From assembly GCF_963378105.1 (NCBI RefSeq), contig NZ_OY726398.1, positions 682,001 to 746,000 on the forward strand: DNA of 64,000 bases. Reading direction: 5' to 3'. The translations under genes were made by a program, and so were the position numbers. Source of the stretch: Mycolicibacter sp. MU0102. GTDB taxonomy: Bacteria > Actinomycetota > Actinomycetes > Mycobacteriales > Mycobacteriaceae. This document shows, piece after piece, positions 1 to 8,923 of the stretch; position 1 is the first letter of the stretch, and the number at the start of each line of letters is the position of its first letter. The notes below the pieces were generated by a model. The model did no database searches. It had not been told where the DNA came from and was given only the letters and a program-made list of their open reading frames with translations.

Positions 1-2687
1 GTGCCGACCAGGTGGATCTGCTGTGCGCCTTCGTCAAATGGCAGGGCCTGCGCCTACTGGAGAAGGAACTGACGGAGCTGCGCGAGCGGAACATCCCGCT
101 GCGCGTCATCACCACCACCTATCTCGGCGCTACCGACGCCCGCGCCCTGGACGCGCTGGTGACCGAGTTCGGCGCCGAGGTCCGGGTCAACTACGACACC
201 GCCATCACCCGCCTGCACGCCAAGGCGTGGTTGATGCGGCGCAACACCGGCTTCCACACCGCCTATGTCGGCTCCAGCAACCTGTCGCACGCCGCCCTGG
301 TAGACGGGCTCGAATGGAACGTGCGCCTCTCGGCAATCGGCACCCCGCACCTGTTGGAGAAATTTCGGGCCACCTTCGACTCCTACTGGGAAAACCGTGA
401 TTTCGAGCCGTACCGGCCCGGCCAAGACGGCGAACGGCTCCGCCAAGCCCTGCAGACCGCATCCGGGGAGCCCAAGCGCGATTCGCTGGCGGTTACCTTG
501 TCCGGTCTGGAAGTGCGACCGAAACCTTTTCAAGCCGAGATGCTGGAACAACTCGATGCTGAACGCACCCTGCACGATCGGCACCGCAACCTGATCGTGG
601 CCGCTACCGGAACTGGCAAGACCGTGATGGCCGCGCTGGACTACCGCCGGCTGGCTCGCGACATCCACAGTCGCGACCTCACCCTGCTGTTCGTAGCTCA
701 CCGCAAGGAAATCCTCGGGCAGGCACAACGCATGTACCGCGAGGTCCTCACCGACGCCACCTTCGGCGAACTCCTCGTCGACGGCCAGCAGCCGACCAAG
801 TGGCGGCATGTGTTCGCCAGCATCCAATCGTTGGCGGCGAGCCGGTTGGCTGGCATCGATCCCGATCACTTCGACGTCGTCGTGGTCGACGAATTTCACC
901 ACGCAGAAGCCGCTTCCTATCAACGACTGCTCGATCATGTACAGCCGATCGAGTTGCTGGGTCTCACCGCCACCCCGGAGCGTGCCGACGGTGCGGACGT
1001 GCGCGCCTTTTTCGACGGCCGCATCGCTGCTGAACTGCGCCTCTGGGAGGCGCTGGAACAAAACCTGCTCTGCCCGTTCCACTACTTCGGGATTCACGAC
1101 GGCACTGACTTGGAAACGGTCCAGTGGAAGCGCGGGGGCTATGACCTCGCCGCACTGAGCAGCGTTTACACCGCCAATGACGCCCGCACGCGCATCGTGT
1201 TAAAGCAACTGCGCGACAAGGTTGGAGACGTTGCAGCGATGCGCGCGTTGGGATTCTGTGTCAGTATCGACCACGCCCACTACATGGCGCAGTGTTTTAA
1301 CGATGCCGGGATCCCGGCCTTGGCGGTCTCGGGCGAGACATCCGCAGATGAGCGTCGCGCTGCCCTTGCCGCGCTGCGCAACCGCGAGATCAACATCGTC
1401 TTCGCCGTCGACTTGTTCAACGAGGGGTTGGACATCCCCGAGGTCGACACCGTGCTGTTTTTGCGCCCTACTGAGAGCGCTACTGTCTTCCTGCAGCAAT
1501 TGGGTCGCGGACTACGACTTACCCACGGCAAGACAGTGCTGACCGCGCTGGATTTCGTCGGTCACCAGCGCCGAGAGTTCCGCTTCGACCAACGCTTCCG
1601 CGCCCTGACCGGTACGGCTGGCAAGGCGCTGCAGCATCAGGTTGAGCAAGGCTTTCCGTTCCTGCCATCTGGCAGCCAGATCGTGCTCGACCAAGTCGCC
1701 CAGAAACTGGTGCTGGACAACATCAAACAACAGGTTGCGCCTCGCTGGTCGGCGTTGCTCTCCGAAGTTCGGACACACCCGGATGACCGGCTCGCGGGCT
1801 ACCTCAACGAGTACGGCCGGAGCCTGCCCGACGTCGTGAAGAACAACCGGTCTTGGACCACACTCTGCCGTGAGGCCGGCAAACTATCCGCCGACGCCGG
1901 TCCCCGCGAAACGGAACTGGTCAAACGAGTCCGTGCTCTCGCACACGCCGATGATCGGCTGCGCTGGCAGACGTATCAGGCCATCCTTGATGGAACCGTC
2001 GACCTGAGCGGCCCGATCCAGCGACGACTAGCTGCGATGCTGTTCTACTCGCTGTTCCCCAACGGAGGCGGGTTCGCTGATATCGCAACCGGGTTCGATG
2101 CCCTGGTCGGAGAGCCTGTTGTCGACGAGATGCGCCAGGTCATTGATATGGCCTTCTATACCGCCCGGCGCACCACCTACGATATGGGTCGCCTCGTCCC
2201 GTCGCTGGCTGAGGTTCCGCTGCAGGTGCACGCCACCTACTCGCGCGAGGAGATTCTCGCTGCGTTGGACTACGCGTCGCAGAACCGCACCCCGAGCACC
2301 ATGCGTGAGGGTGTCGTTTGGCGCCGGGATCTCAACACCGATGCCTTCCTGATCACGCTGAAGAAATCCGAGACTGACTACTCGCCGACTACCATGTACC
2401 GCGACTTTGCCCTCAGTGACCAGTTATTTCACTGGGAGTCCCAATCAACCACCTCGGTGGCCTCCCCGACCGGGCAGCGTTATATCCACCACCGCGAAAA
2501 CGGCTCGCATATCCTGCTGTTCGTGCGCGCTGCGAAAACCAACGCGCTCGGTGCCGCGCCCTATGTATTCCTTGGCCCGGCTGACTACGTTTCGCACGAG
2601 GGGGAGAAGCCGATGGCGATCACCTGGCAATTACGCCAGCAGATGCCGGCTGAAATTTTCCAGGCGTCGAGCGTGGCGGTGGCGTAG
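1..2687 (+). CDS. PLD-like / SF2 DEAD-box helicase with DUF3427 (5' truncated)
   Basis: The reading frame is open to the left edge (frame from base 3), so the true start lies outside the window; the first possible in-window start is GTG at 12. Numbering from there, a phospholipase-D-like half-motif (HAK at 69-71, GSSN at 87-90) is followed by an SF2 helicase core: Walker A AATGTGKT near 197-205, a DEFH box near 293-296, and motif VI QLGRGLR near 495-502. The C-terminal third matches the DUF3427 type seen in this helicase family. Such proteins are ATP-dependent nucleic-acid translocases, often in phage-defence or mobile regions; the exact role is not established. It faces a convergent HNH nuclease. 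Family call is firm, function is inference. Confidence 0.85.
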   Translation, partial: ADQVDLLCAFVKWQGLRLLEKELTELRERNIPLRVITTTYLGATDARALDALVTEFGAEVRVNYDTAITRLHAKAWLMRRNTGFHTAYVGSSNLSHAALVDGLEWNVRLSAIGTPHLLEKFRATFDSYWENRDFEPYRPGQDGERLRQALQTASGEPKRDSLAVTLSGLEVRPKPFQAEMLEQLDAERTLHDRHRNLIVAATGTGKTVMAALDYRRLARDIHSRDLTLLFVAHRKEILGQAQRMYREVLTDATFGELLVDGQQPTKWRHVFASIQSLAASRLAGIDPDHFDVVVVDEFHHAEAASYQRLLDHVQPIELLGLTATPERADGADVRAFFDGRIAAELRLWEALEQNLLCPFHYFGIHDGTDLETVQWKRGGYDLAALSSVYTANDARTRIVLKQLRDKVGDVAAMRALGFCVSIDHAHYMAQCFNDAGIPALAVSGETSADERRAALAALRNREINIVFAVDLFNEGLDIPEVDTVLFLRPTESATVFLQQLGRGLRLTHGKTVLTALDFVGHQRREFRFDQRFRALTGTAGKALQHQVEQGFPFLPSGSQIVLDQVAQKLVLDNIKQQVAPRWSALLSEVRTHPDDRLAGYLNEYGRSLPDVVKNNRSWTTLCREAGKLSADAGPRETELVKRVRALAHADDRLRWQTYQAILDGTVDLSGPIQRRLAAMLFYSLFPNGGGFADIATGFDALVGEPVVDEMRQVIDMAFYTARRTTYDMGRLVPSLAEVPLQVHATYSREEILAALDYASQNRTPSTMREGVVWRRDLNTDAFLITLKKSETDYSPTTMYRDFALSDQLFHWESQSTTSVASPTGQRYIHHRENGSHILLFVRAAKTNALGAAPYVFLGPADYVSHEGEKPMAITWQLRQQMPAEIFQASSVAVA

Positions 2688-2757
2688 GTCTACCGCCATA
2701 CACTCACTCGCCGGTAGAACCATCTGATCGAGCCGGCAATAGTGCGTTGCCAGCTGC

Positions 2758-3888
2758 CTACATCCTCGGGCCGGTGTCGCGATGCGCCGCGCCCAGCCCA
2801 CCAACACCCACCCGAATCCACCACTGCGGGTGGCTAATGTCCAAACGCGCGCTCTGCTGGTAGCCCTCCCACGTCGGAACCCCCGGCGCCTGGCCGCGGT
2901 AGATCCCCCGCGCGGCGGCGACCACCCGCTCGAATTGGGTCGGCCAGCTGATGTCGGAGGCGATCTGCTCGAGCACCGCGCGGTCCCGTCCGAGCACCCG
3001 GTCCACGATCTGCAGCGACGGCAAGGCGTGCCGCTTGTCGCCATTACACCGCGGGCAGGCCAACACCAGGTTGGCCAACCCATCGATGCCGACCAGTGAC
3101 CACGGCAATACATGGTCGATCGGATTGTCGGCCCGTAACGCACTGTCGCAGTAGAAGCATCGTGCTCCAAACACATCTTTAAACGGTTCGCGCACTGCGG
3201 CCATCGAGATCCGTCCTCGCCCGAACAGGTGGCCGCTTACGTCCGGTACGTCAGCATCGAGGAACTTGTTCATCCGGCGCACATCGTCGACCCACATGAT
3301 CTCCAGTGCGGGTTTGAGCAGCCCGGCCAACCGCGCCAAGGCGTAAGCGACGCCGGGCTTGAGTTCGACGGCGTCACCGTGAGCACGCAGCGCGGCCCGG
3401 GAGATATGGTCGTGCAGAAACGAGTCGTCGTAGAGGAACCGGTCACCGGCGGCGCCGCCGGGCAGATGCTGCAAACGGTGCAAGGGTTGTTGGGCCAAAC
3501 ACAGGGTGATGTCGTCGATCGCTGCGCGGTAGGGCTGCGGGGCGCGTTCCATCGTGACCGCGAGTGCCGAACCGCTATGGCCGGCGCCGGACTCCTCACG
3601 AAACCTTGTGGTGGCGGCGAGGATCCGTGCGCGCGGCTGTGTCGACTGACGAAGTTCGTGGCCGTCGAAGGGCCGCACTTGCCGCCAGTAGATCTCCAGG
3701 ACGCGGTGCGCCAGGTCGGGGATCGGCACCGTCAGCGGTGCGTCCGGCTCATCGGGGAGGTGCTCGATGCAGTGCTCGATCAGCGCCGTGATGGTGGCGA
3801 GTTTGTAGGTCGCGGTCCGCAGGCCGGTCTCCAGAATCGCGACCACCCGCTGGCCGAGCAGTAGCGGGTCGATCAGCCCGTCAGCCAC
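2758..3888 (-). CDS. HNH endonuclease family protein
   Basis: About 376 residues if started at GTG 3888. An in-frame ATG at 4011 would add 41 residues of low-complexity, non-domain-like sequence, so the internal GTG, with an AGGA a few bases upstream, is preferred. The C-terminal third carries a classical HNH/zinc-ribbon: CFYC near residue 244, then DHVLPW, NLVLACPRCNG and a downstream K/R-rich turn. This is the metal-dependent nuclease fold that cuts DNA. The N-terminal 240 residues are mostly helical with no recognised domain and may set specificity. It is transcribed toward the helicase, with 70 bases between the two stops. A defence or restriction role is possible but not shown. Confidence 0.8.
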   Translation of the reverse strand: MADGLIDPLLLGQRVVAILETGLRTATYKLATITALIEHCIEHLPDEPDAPLTVPIPDLAHRVLEIYWRQVRPFDGHELRQSTQPRARILAATTRFREESGAGHSGSALAVTMERAPQPYRAAIDDITLCLAQQPLHRLQHLPGGAAGDRFLYDDSFLHDHISRAALRAHGDAVELKPGVAYALARLAGLLKPALEIMWVDDVRRMNKFLDADVPDVSGHLFGRGRISMAAVREPFKDVFGARCFYCDSALRADNPIDHVLPWSLVGIDGLANLVLACPRCNGDKRHALPSLQIVDRVLGRDRAVLEQIASDISWPTQFERVVAAARGIYRGQAPGVPTWEGYQQSARLDISHPQWWIRVGVGGLGAAHRDTGPRM

Positions 3889-4124
3889 CGCAGGTCCTGG
3901 TACCGGTGCGACGTCGAGCCGGCTGCGCTGTCTGGGCACCGGCGATAGGACGACACGAAACGCAGTATGGCAGGAAGGGGCGATGCCCACTGGCAAGCTG
4001 GTGCGGGCCAAGCAGGCGCGAAACGCGGCCCAGAAGGTCGTCGGCGTATCGGTAGATGAACACCGCGTTCCCGCGCCCCGCTATCCCCCAAGTACCCCGC
4101 CCTCACCCCTGCGACCATGTACCG

Positions 4125-5789
4125 ATGACCGCAACACTCGTCGCCAAGAACATCGCAGGCGGCTTCGCGCACCGCACCCTGTTCGAGGGCGTTGACCTCA
4201 CCGTGGCGCCGGGCGACGTCGTCGGCGTCGTGGGCGCCAACGGCGCCGGCAAGAGCACCCTGTTGCGGATCCTGGCCGGCGATCTGGAGCCGCTCGAGGG
4301 TGCGGTCAACATCGCTCCGGCCGATGCGTTCGTCGGTTGGCTGCCGCAGGAGCACGAGCGGGTCGAAGGGGAGACCGTCGCCGCCTACATCGCTCGCCGG
4401 ACCGGCTGCGCACAGGCGGCGCAGGCCATGGACGCCGCGGCCGCCGCCTTGGCCGATCCGGATCTGGCTCCCGCGCATACCGATCCGGCCGAGGCCTACT
4501 CCATCGCGCTGGACCATTGGCTTGTCACCGGCGCGGCGGACCTCGACGACCGGCTACCGGCAGTGCTGGCCGACCTCGGACTGGACTCCGAGGCGGTGCA
4601 GCCCGAGTCGACGCTGATGACCGGCTTGTCGGGTGGCCAAGCCGCCCGGGTGGGCTTGGCCGCGCTGATGCTGTCGCGGTTCGACATCGTCCTGCTCGAT
4701 GAGCCGACCAACGATCTTGACCTGGACGGATTGGCTCGGCTGGAGCAGTTCGTCCGTGATCTTCGTGGCGGGGTGGTGCTGGTCAGCCACGATCGGGAGT
4801 TCCTGGCCCGCAGCGTCACTCGGGTCCTGGAATTGGATCTGGCGCAGAACACCACGACCGTCTTCGGCGGCGGATACGACAGCTATCTCGAGGAACGCGA
4901 GATCAACCGCCGGCACCGCCGTGACCAGTACGAGGAGTTCGCCGAGAAGAAGGCCGACCTGGTCGCGCGCGCCCGCGTCCAGCGGGAATGGTCCAGTCAG
5001 GGCGTCCGTAACGCCATACGTAAGGCCCCGGACAACGACAAGATCCGCCGCCGCGCCGCCACCGAGTCCAGCGAGAAGCAGGCGCAGAAGGTGCGTCAGA
5101 TGGAGAGCCGGATCGCCCGCCTGGAGGAGGTCGTCGAACCCCGTAAGGAATGGACGCTGCAGTTCACCATCGGGGAGGCACCACGGTCGAGTTCGGTGGT
5201 TGCGACGCTCGACAATGCGGTGGTGCGGCAAGGCGATTACGTCCTCGGACCGGTGTCGCTGCAGGTGGATGCCGGCGAGCGGATCGGCATCGTGGGCCCC
5301 AACGGGGCGGGAAAGTCGACGTTGCTGCGCCTGCTACTCGGCCGTCAGCAGCCTGACGCGGGCCGCGCAAGCCTGGGCGCCAGCGTCGCCATCGGTGAGA
5401 TCGACCAGGCGCGCGCCGATTTCACCGGCCCCGCCCGGCTGGTCGATCGCTTCGAGCAACGGGTCCCGGACTGGTCGACCGCCGACGTGCGAACCCTGCT
5501 GGCGAAGTTCGGGCTGACCGCCGACCACGTGGAGCGCGCGGTCGACGACCTTTCGCCCGGGGAGCGCACTCGCGCCGGCCTGGCGTTGCTGCAGGCCTGC
5601 GGCACGAACGTGCTGGTCCTCGACGAACCGACGAATCATCTCGATCTGCCCGCGATCGAACAGCTTGAGCAGGCGCTGGACACCTACGACGGCGCGCTGT
5701 TGTTGGTGACTCACGACCGCCGGATGTTGCAGAACGTCCGGTTGGACCGCACGTGGCGGGTCGAAGCCGGGGGTGTTACCGAGCTGTAG
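4125..5789 (+). CDS. ABC-F family ATP-binding protein
   Basis: A soluble twin-ATPase ABC protein of 554 residues with no membrane segments. First nucleotide-binding domain: Walker A GANGAGKST near 36-44, signature LSGGQ near 168, Walker B with LLDEPTNDLDL. A charged helical linker at about 255-330 is followed by the second domain: GPNGAGKST near 391-399, LSPGERTRAG near 476 and VLDEPTNHLDL. This layout is the ABC-F family, whose members bind the ribosome and act in translation control or antibiotic protection rather than transport. Start chosen at ATG 4125; a longer frame from 4056 adds proline-rich residues that do not resemble the family. Substrate or drug specificity cannot be read from sequence. 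Confidence 0.88.
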   Translation: MTATLVAKNIAGGFAHRTLFEGVDLTVAPGDVVGVVGANGAGKSTLLRILAGDLEPLEGAVNIAPADAFVGWLPQEHERVEGETVAAYIARRTGCAQAAQAMDAAAAALADPDLAPAHTDPAEAYSIALDHWLVTGAADLDDRLPAVLADLGLDSEAVQPESTLMTGLSGGQAARVGLAALMLSRFDIVLLDEPTNDLDLDGLARLEQFVRDLRGGVVLVSHDREFLARSVTRVLELDLAQNTTTVFGGGYDSYLEEREINRRHRRDQYEEFAEKKADLVARARVQREWSSQGVRNAIRKAPDNDKIRRRAATESSEKQAQKVRQMESRIARLEEVVEPRKEWTLQFTIGEAPRSSSVVATLDNAVVRQGDYVLGPVSLQVDAGERIGIVGPNGAGKSTLLRLLLGRQQPDAGRASLGASVAIGEIDQARADFTGPARLVDRFEQRVPDWSTADVRTLLAKFGLTADHVERAVDDLSPGERTRAGLALLQACGTNVLVLDEPTNHLDLPAIEQLEQALDTYDGALLLVTHDRRMLQNVRLDRTWRVEAGGVTEL

Positions 5790-5862
5790 GCGGGAGGGCG
5801 TTGCCGCGCTCATGGAGTGGTTGCCGATGTCAGCAGCGACACCCCTGAAGCGTCTACGTTGA

Positions 5863-7101
5863 TCACCCCCAGAGTGAGCAGATCGGCGCGGCGACAACGC
5901 GATCGGCAAGCGGATAACGGCGAGGCCCGGAGTGCAACACCGCACCGCCGAGGAATCGCTCGCCTAGCTCATCGCGGAGCCAGCACAGGTGCTTGGCATC
6001 GTCAGCACTTGGCCCGCTACTGGACTTGATCTCGAATCCAAACACGGAGCCGTCGGCGTACTCAACGACGATGTCGACCTCGTGGCGACCTTGTTCGGAG
6101 CGCAGGTGATACAGGGTGGGTTCTGTTTCGCTCACGGCAGCGTCGGCACGCAGTTGCGCCATGACGAAGGTATCCAACAAGCGTCCCAGCAGGTCGCCGT
6201 CGCGGCGGACGCCCGCGAGGTCAAGACGGAGCTGCGCTGCAACGATGCCTGGGTCGAGGACGTATCTTTTCGGGGTCCGCACCAGCCGCTTGAGTCGATT
6301 AGTCCACCACGCCGGCACTTCCTCGATCACCAGCAGATTGGTGAGCAGCCGGTCGTAGGCCAGTGCGGTCTTCCGATCTACACCGGCGCTTTCGTAGATG
6401 GTTTGGGCAGCAACGACACCCGCAGTGTTCAAACACAGCGCATGGAAGTAGCGGCGCAGCCGTATCGGGTCGCGACCGTGCTCGACCGTCTCGGCATCCC
6501 GCGTGAGCAACTGATCGACGTAGGCTCGAAGCCATTGGCGGCGAAGCCGATCCGAGGCGGCCAGCACCGCATCGGGAAACCCAGACCGCAACGCACGCGC
6601 GATGTACTCGTTGAGGACGGGTGACTCCTCGGAGGTTGGCAAACCATCGACGCCGTGGGCCGGGAGCCGATCGAGTAGTGATCCCGTGGTGCAGTCACCA
6701 TGGATCTCACGCTCGGTCATCCCATACATTTGCACCCGCAACGCGCGGCCGGTCAGTGGCCACCCCGAACTCTCCAGATCGGAGCGCACCGATCCGGTGA
6801 TCAGGAAACTGCCGGACCCCGGGCGTGCGTCGACCGCCCGCTTCACGGCGGCCAGAATCGCGGGTGCCAGCTGCCACTCGTCGAGCAGCACGGGCCGTGC
6901 AACGTCCAACGCGCCATCGGGATCAGCGCGAACCGCCGCAGCTTCTGCTTCGCGGTCGAGCCGAACAATGGTGCGAGCGTGTCGGGCTGCCGTTGTCGTC
7001 TTCCCGCATGCTCGTGGTCCCACCACCAGCACAGCGGGAAAGCCGGCCAGCAGCTCGGCGATCATTGAATCGACCATCCGGGGTACATACGGCGTGGTCA
7101 T
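5863..7101 (-). CDS. AAA ATPase with DUF4143 domain
   Basis: 412 residues. The N-terminal AAA module has Walker A GPRACGKTT at 28-36 and a Walker B-like PVLLDEWQL near 70-78. The C-terminal half has the DUF4143 layout, including the restriction-endonuclease-like stretch around EVDIVVEYADGSVFGFEIKSS, where the D-ExK-like acidic and lysine residues sit. Proteins of this type are widespread in bacteria and archaea, vary between strains, and have no agreed function. The gene is convergent with the ABC-F gene and appears monocistronic. A 7-bp inverted repeat lies 18 bases upstream of the start. Confidence 0.82.
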   Translation of the reverse strand: MTTPYVPRMVDSMIAELLAGFPAVLVVGPRACGKTTTAARHARTIVRLDREAEAAAVRADPDGALDVARPVLLDEWQLAPAILAAVKRAVDARPGSGSFLITGSVRSDLESSGWPLTGRALRVQMYGMTEREIHGDCTTGSLLDRLPAHGVDGLPTSEESPVLNEYIARALRSGFPDAVLAASDRLRRQWLRAYVDQLLTRDAETVEHGRDPIRLRRYFHALCLNTAGVVAAQTIYESAGVDRKTALAYDRLLTNLLVIEEVPAWWTNRLKRLVRTPKRYVLDPGIVAAQLRLDLAGVRRDGDLLGRLLDTFVMAQLRADAAVSETEPTLYHLRSEQGRHEVDIVVEYADGSVFGFEIKSSSGPSADDAKHLCWLRDELGERFLGGAVLHSGPRRYPLADRVVAAPICSLWG

Positions 7102-7118
7102 GCCGGGAGAGTACCAGT

Positions 7119-7140
7119 TATCGGGCGCTGATTCCCGATA
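7119..7140. promoter_or_regulatory. Inverted repeat upstream of the DUF4143 ATPase gene
   Basis: TATCGGG and CCCGATA are separated by 8 bases, just upstream of the ATPase start at 7101. The arms are perfect. An operator or 5' leader hairpin is possible; no regulator gene is adjacent. The rest of 7141-7308 shows no convincing gene. Confidence 0.35.
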
Positions 7141-7308
7141 TTACGCAGCTTCTAGTACCGGTTTACCGCAGCTCTTGATACCGATATTCCGCGCTGGGCG
7201 TGGCAGAGATCTGGCACGCGGCCGCATCGCCGTGGCGTTCCCTCGTGCCGATACGGAAGCTGGCCGTAGCGGCGGCGAGTTTGACGGGACTGGCATTTTC
7301 CTTAGAGA

Positions 7309-7357
7309 TATGATGTGGTGTAGACCACGTTGGAATCGTAGATGTGATGCACACCAC
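7309..7357 (+). promoter_or_regulatory. Promoter -10 with two operator-like repeats
   Basis: A near-consensus -10 TATGAT lies at 7309-7314. It overlaps a 17-bp element, GATGTGGTGTAGACCAC (7312-7328), whose core GTGGT-GTAG-ACCAC is a perfect palindrome. A second copy, GATGTGATGCACACCAC (7341-7357), matches at 14 of 17 positions with centres 29 bp apart. The GT-N-TA-N-AC core is of the kind bound by HutC/DasR-type GntR regulators. No GntR gene is in the window, so the regulator is unknown. Position over the -10 and start region would fit repression. Confidence 0.5.
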
Positions 7358-7370
7358 AGGAGATAGGGCG

Positions 7371-7505
7371 ATGACCACTTTTCTGAGCGGCTTGGCTGCC
7401 ACCGCTGCCACCGCGACCGTCGGCGCCGGCATGATGGGTCACGCCACCCTGGCGTTGTGTGTGGGCCTGGTGTCGGCCGCCTTCTTCGCCGGCCAAATCT
7501 GCTGA
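7371..7505 (+). CDS. Small hydrophobic peptide, 44 residues
   Basis: ATG at 7371 has a strong Shine-Dalgarno AGGAGA at 7358-7363 (7-base spacing) and sits behind a promoter-like -10 and operator repeats. The peptide begins MTTFLSGLAATAATATVG, is rich in Ala, Gly and Thr, has a hydrophobic segment at about 25-42 and ends in Cys. It is likely a single-pass membrane or membrane-associated peptide. I do not recognise the family. It may be the first gene of a unit with the SnoaL-like and SDR genes that start 110 bases further on. Support comes from the ribosome site, promoter context and clean stop; translation is unproven. Confidence 0.55.
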   Translation: MTTFLSGLAATAATATVGAGMMGHATLALCVGLVSAAFFAGQIC

Positions 7506-7615
7506 TTCACGAGATGGGCACGCTTTCCCGCGCGTGACCTACCGGCAGCCATAGGCCGCCGGCATATATCCGATGCCCCGCCGTGGTGTGAGGCGCCGAC
7601 AACTATCGTCGAGCG

Positions 7616-8092
7616 ATGACACCCGAGGAGCGGCTGACCGCGCTCGAACAGATCGAGGCGATCAAAGCCCTCAAGCACCGCTACTTCCGGGCCTGCGACG
7701 CCAAAGACCCCGAGACCTTCCGGGCCTGCTTCATCGCCCGCGGTGCCGACATCCACTACGGACCGCTGGGCGGGTTCGACGACGCCGACCAGATCGCAGA
7801 GGTCTTCACCCGGATCGCGCTGCACAAGGTGGACGGCAAACCGGCGATCCTGGACATGCACCACGGCATGCACCCCGACATCACCATCACCGGCCCCGGC
7901 ACAGCCACCGGACGATGGACGCTGAAATTCCGCCAGCTCAACATGATTGAGCGCACCGAACGCCTGCTCACCGGCGAATACGACGACGACTACGTGATCG
8001 AGGACGGCGCCTGGAAAATGGCCCGCAGCCACTTCCGCCAGCTCTGGGTGATCACCCGACCGCTCGGCGACGACACGATTGTGGAGGCCTAG
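7616..8092 (+). CDS. SnoaL-like / NTF2-fold protein
   Basis: 158 residues. The N-terminus (EERLTALEQIEAIKALKHRY) and the mixed alpha/beta pattern with a His/Asp-containing pocket are typical of SnoaL-like polyketide-cyclase/steroid-isomerase NTF2-fold proteins. These are small pocket enzymes or binding proteins acting on hydrophobic small molecules; the substrate is unknown. The stop is two bases before the SDR start, so the two genes are almost surely co-transcribed and may act on the same compound. Confidence 0.8.
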   Translation: MTPEERLTALEQIEAIKALKHRYFRACDAKDPETFRACFIARGADIHYGPLGGFDDADQIAEVFTRIALHKVDGKPAILDMHHGMHPDITITGPGTATGRWTLKFRQLNMIERTERLLTGEYDDDYVIEDGAWKMARSHFRQLWVITRPLGDDTIVEA

Positions 8093-8094
8093 AG

Positions 8095-8919
8095 ATGACC
8101 ACCCGCATCGCCTTGGTCACCGGCGCCAGCCGCAGCGTCGGCAAGGGCATCGCGTTGGCGCTCGGCTCGCACGGCTGGACCGTCTACGTCACCGCGCGGC
8201 ATCAGGGCCCGCTGGACGAGACCGCCCAAAGCATCACCGAACGCGGCGGGCGCGGCATCGCCGTGCAGTGCGACCACCGCGACGACGACCAGATCGCCGC
8301 GCTGTTCGCCCGCATCGCCGACGAGCAGAACGGCCGGCTGGATCTGCTGGTCAACAACGTCTGGGCGGCACCCAAGGGGTTCGGTGGATTCGCCGAGAAG
8401 TTCTGGCAGCGCCCCCTATCGGACTGGGACACCCTGATCGGGGTGGGCCTGCGCGCCCACTACGTCGCCTCGGTGCACGCCGCGCAGCTGATGGTCCCGC
8501 GCGGTGCCGGCCTGATCGCCAACATCTCCTCGTTCGGAACCCGCGGGCACCTGCACTCGGTGCTCTACGGCATGTCCAAGGCCGGGCTGGACAAGATGGC
8601 CGCCGACATGGCCGTCGAACTGACCGGAACCGGGGTGAGCGCGGTATCGCTGTGGCCCGGACTGGTGAAAAACGAAGTCATGCAGGGCTTTATGGCCCGT
8701 GGCCTGGACAACTTCCAAGGCTTCCCGCTGGCCAACGCCGAAACCCCGGAGTTCATCGGCCGCGTCGTCGCCGCCCTGGCCAATGACCCCGACCTAGCCG
8801 CCCGCAGCGGCCACACCCTGATCACCGCCGAGACCGCGCTCGACTACGGCATCACCGACCTCGAGGGAAACCAGCCGGACTCGCACCGCGAACTGTTCGG
8901 CGGCGGGCCGCTGTACTGA
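8095..8919 (+). CDS. SDR family NAD(P)-dependent oxidoreductase
   Basis: 274 residues, classical short-chain dehydrogenase. The cofactor motif TGASRSVGKG is at 9-18, the NN motif (LVNNVWAAP) near 86-94, and the catalytic YGMSK (YxxxK) at 158-162, with a Ser about 13 residues earlier. It reduces or oxidises a carbonyl/hydroxyl on an unknown substrate. It starts two bases after the SnoaL-like gene and converges on the next SDR, whose stop is only five bases away. Confidence 0.88.
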   Translation: MTTRIALVTGASRSVGKGIALALGSHGWTVYVTARHQGPLDETAQSITERGGRGIAVQCDHRDDDQIAALFARIADEQNGRLDLLVNNVWAAPKGFGGFAEKFWQRPLSDWDTLIGVGLRAHYVASVHAAQLMVPRGAGLIANISSFGTRGHLHSVLYGMSKAGLDKMAADMAVELTGTGVSAVSLWPGLVKNEVMQGFMARGLDNFQGFPLANAETPEFIGRVVAALANDPDLAARSGHTLITAETALDYGITDLEGNQPDSHRELFGGGPLY

Positions 8920-8923
8920 CCGG

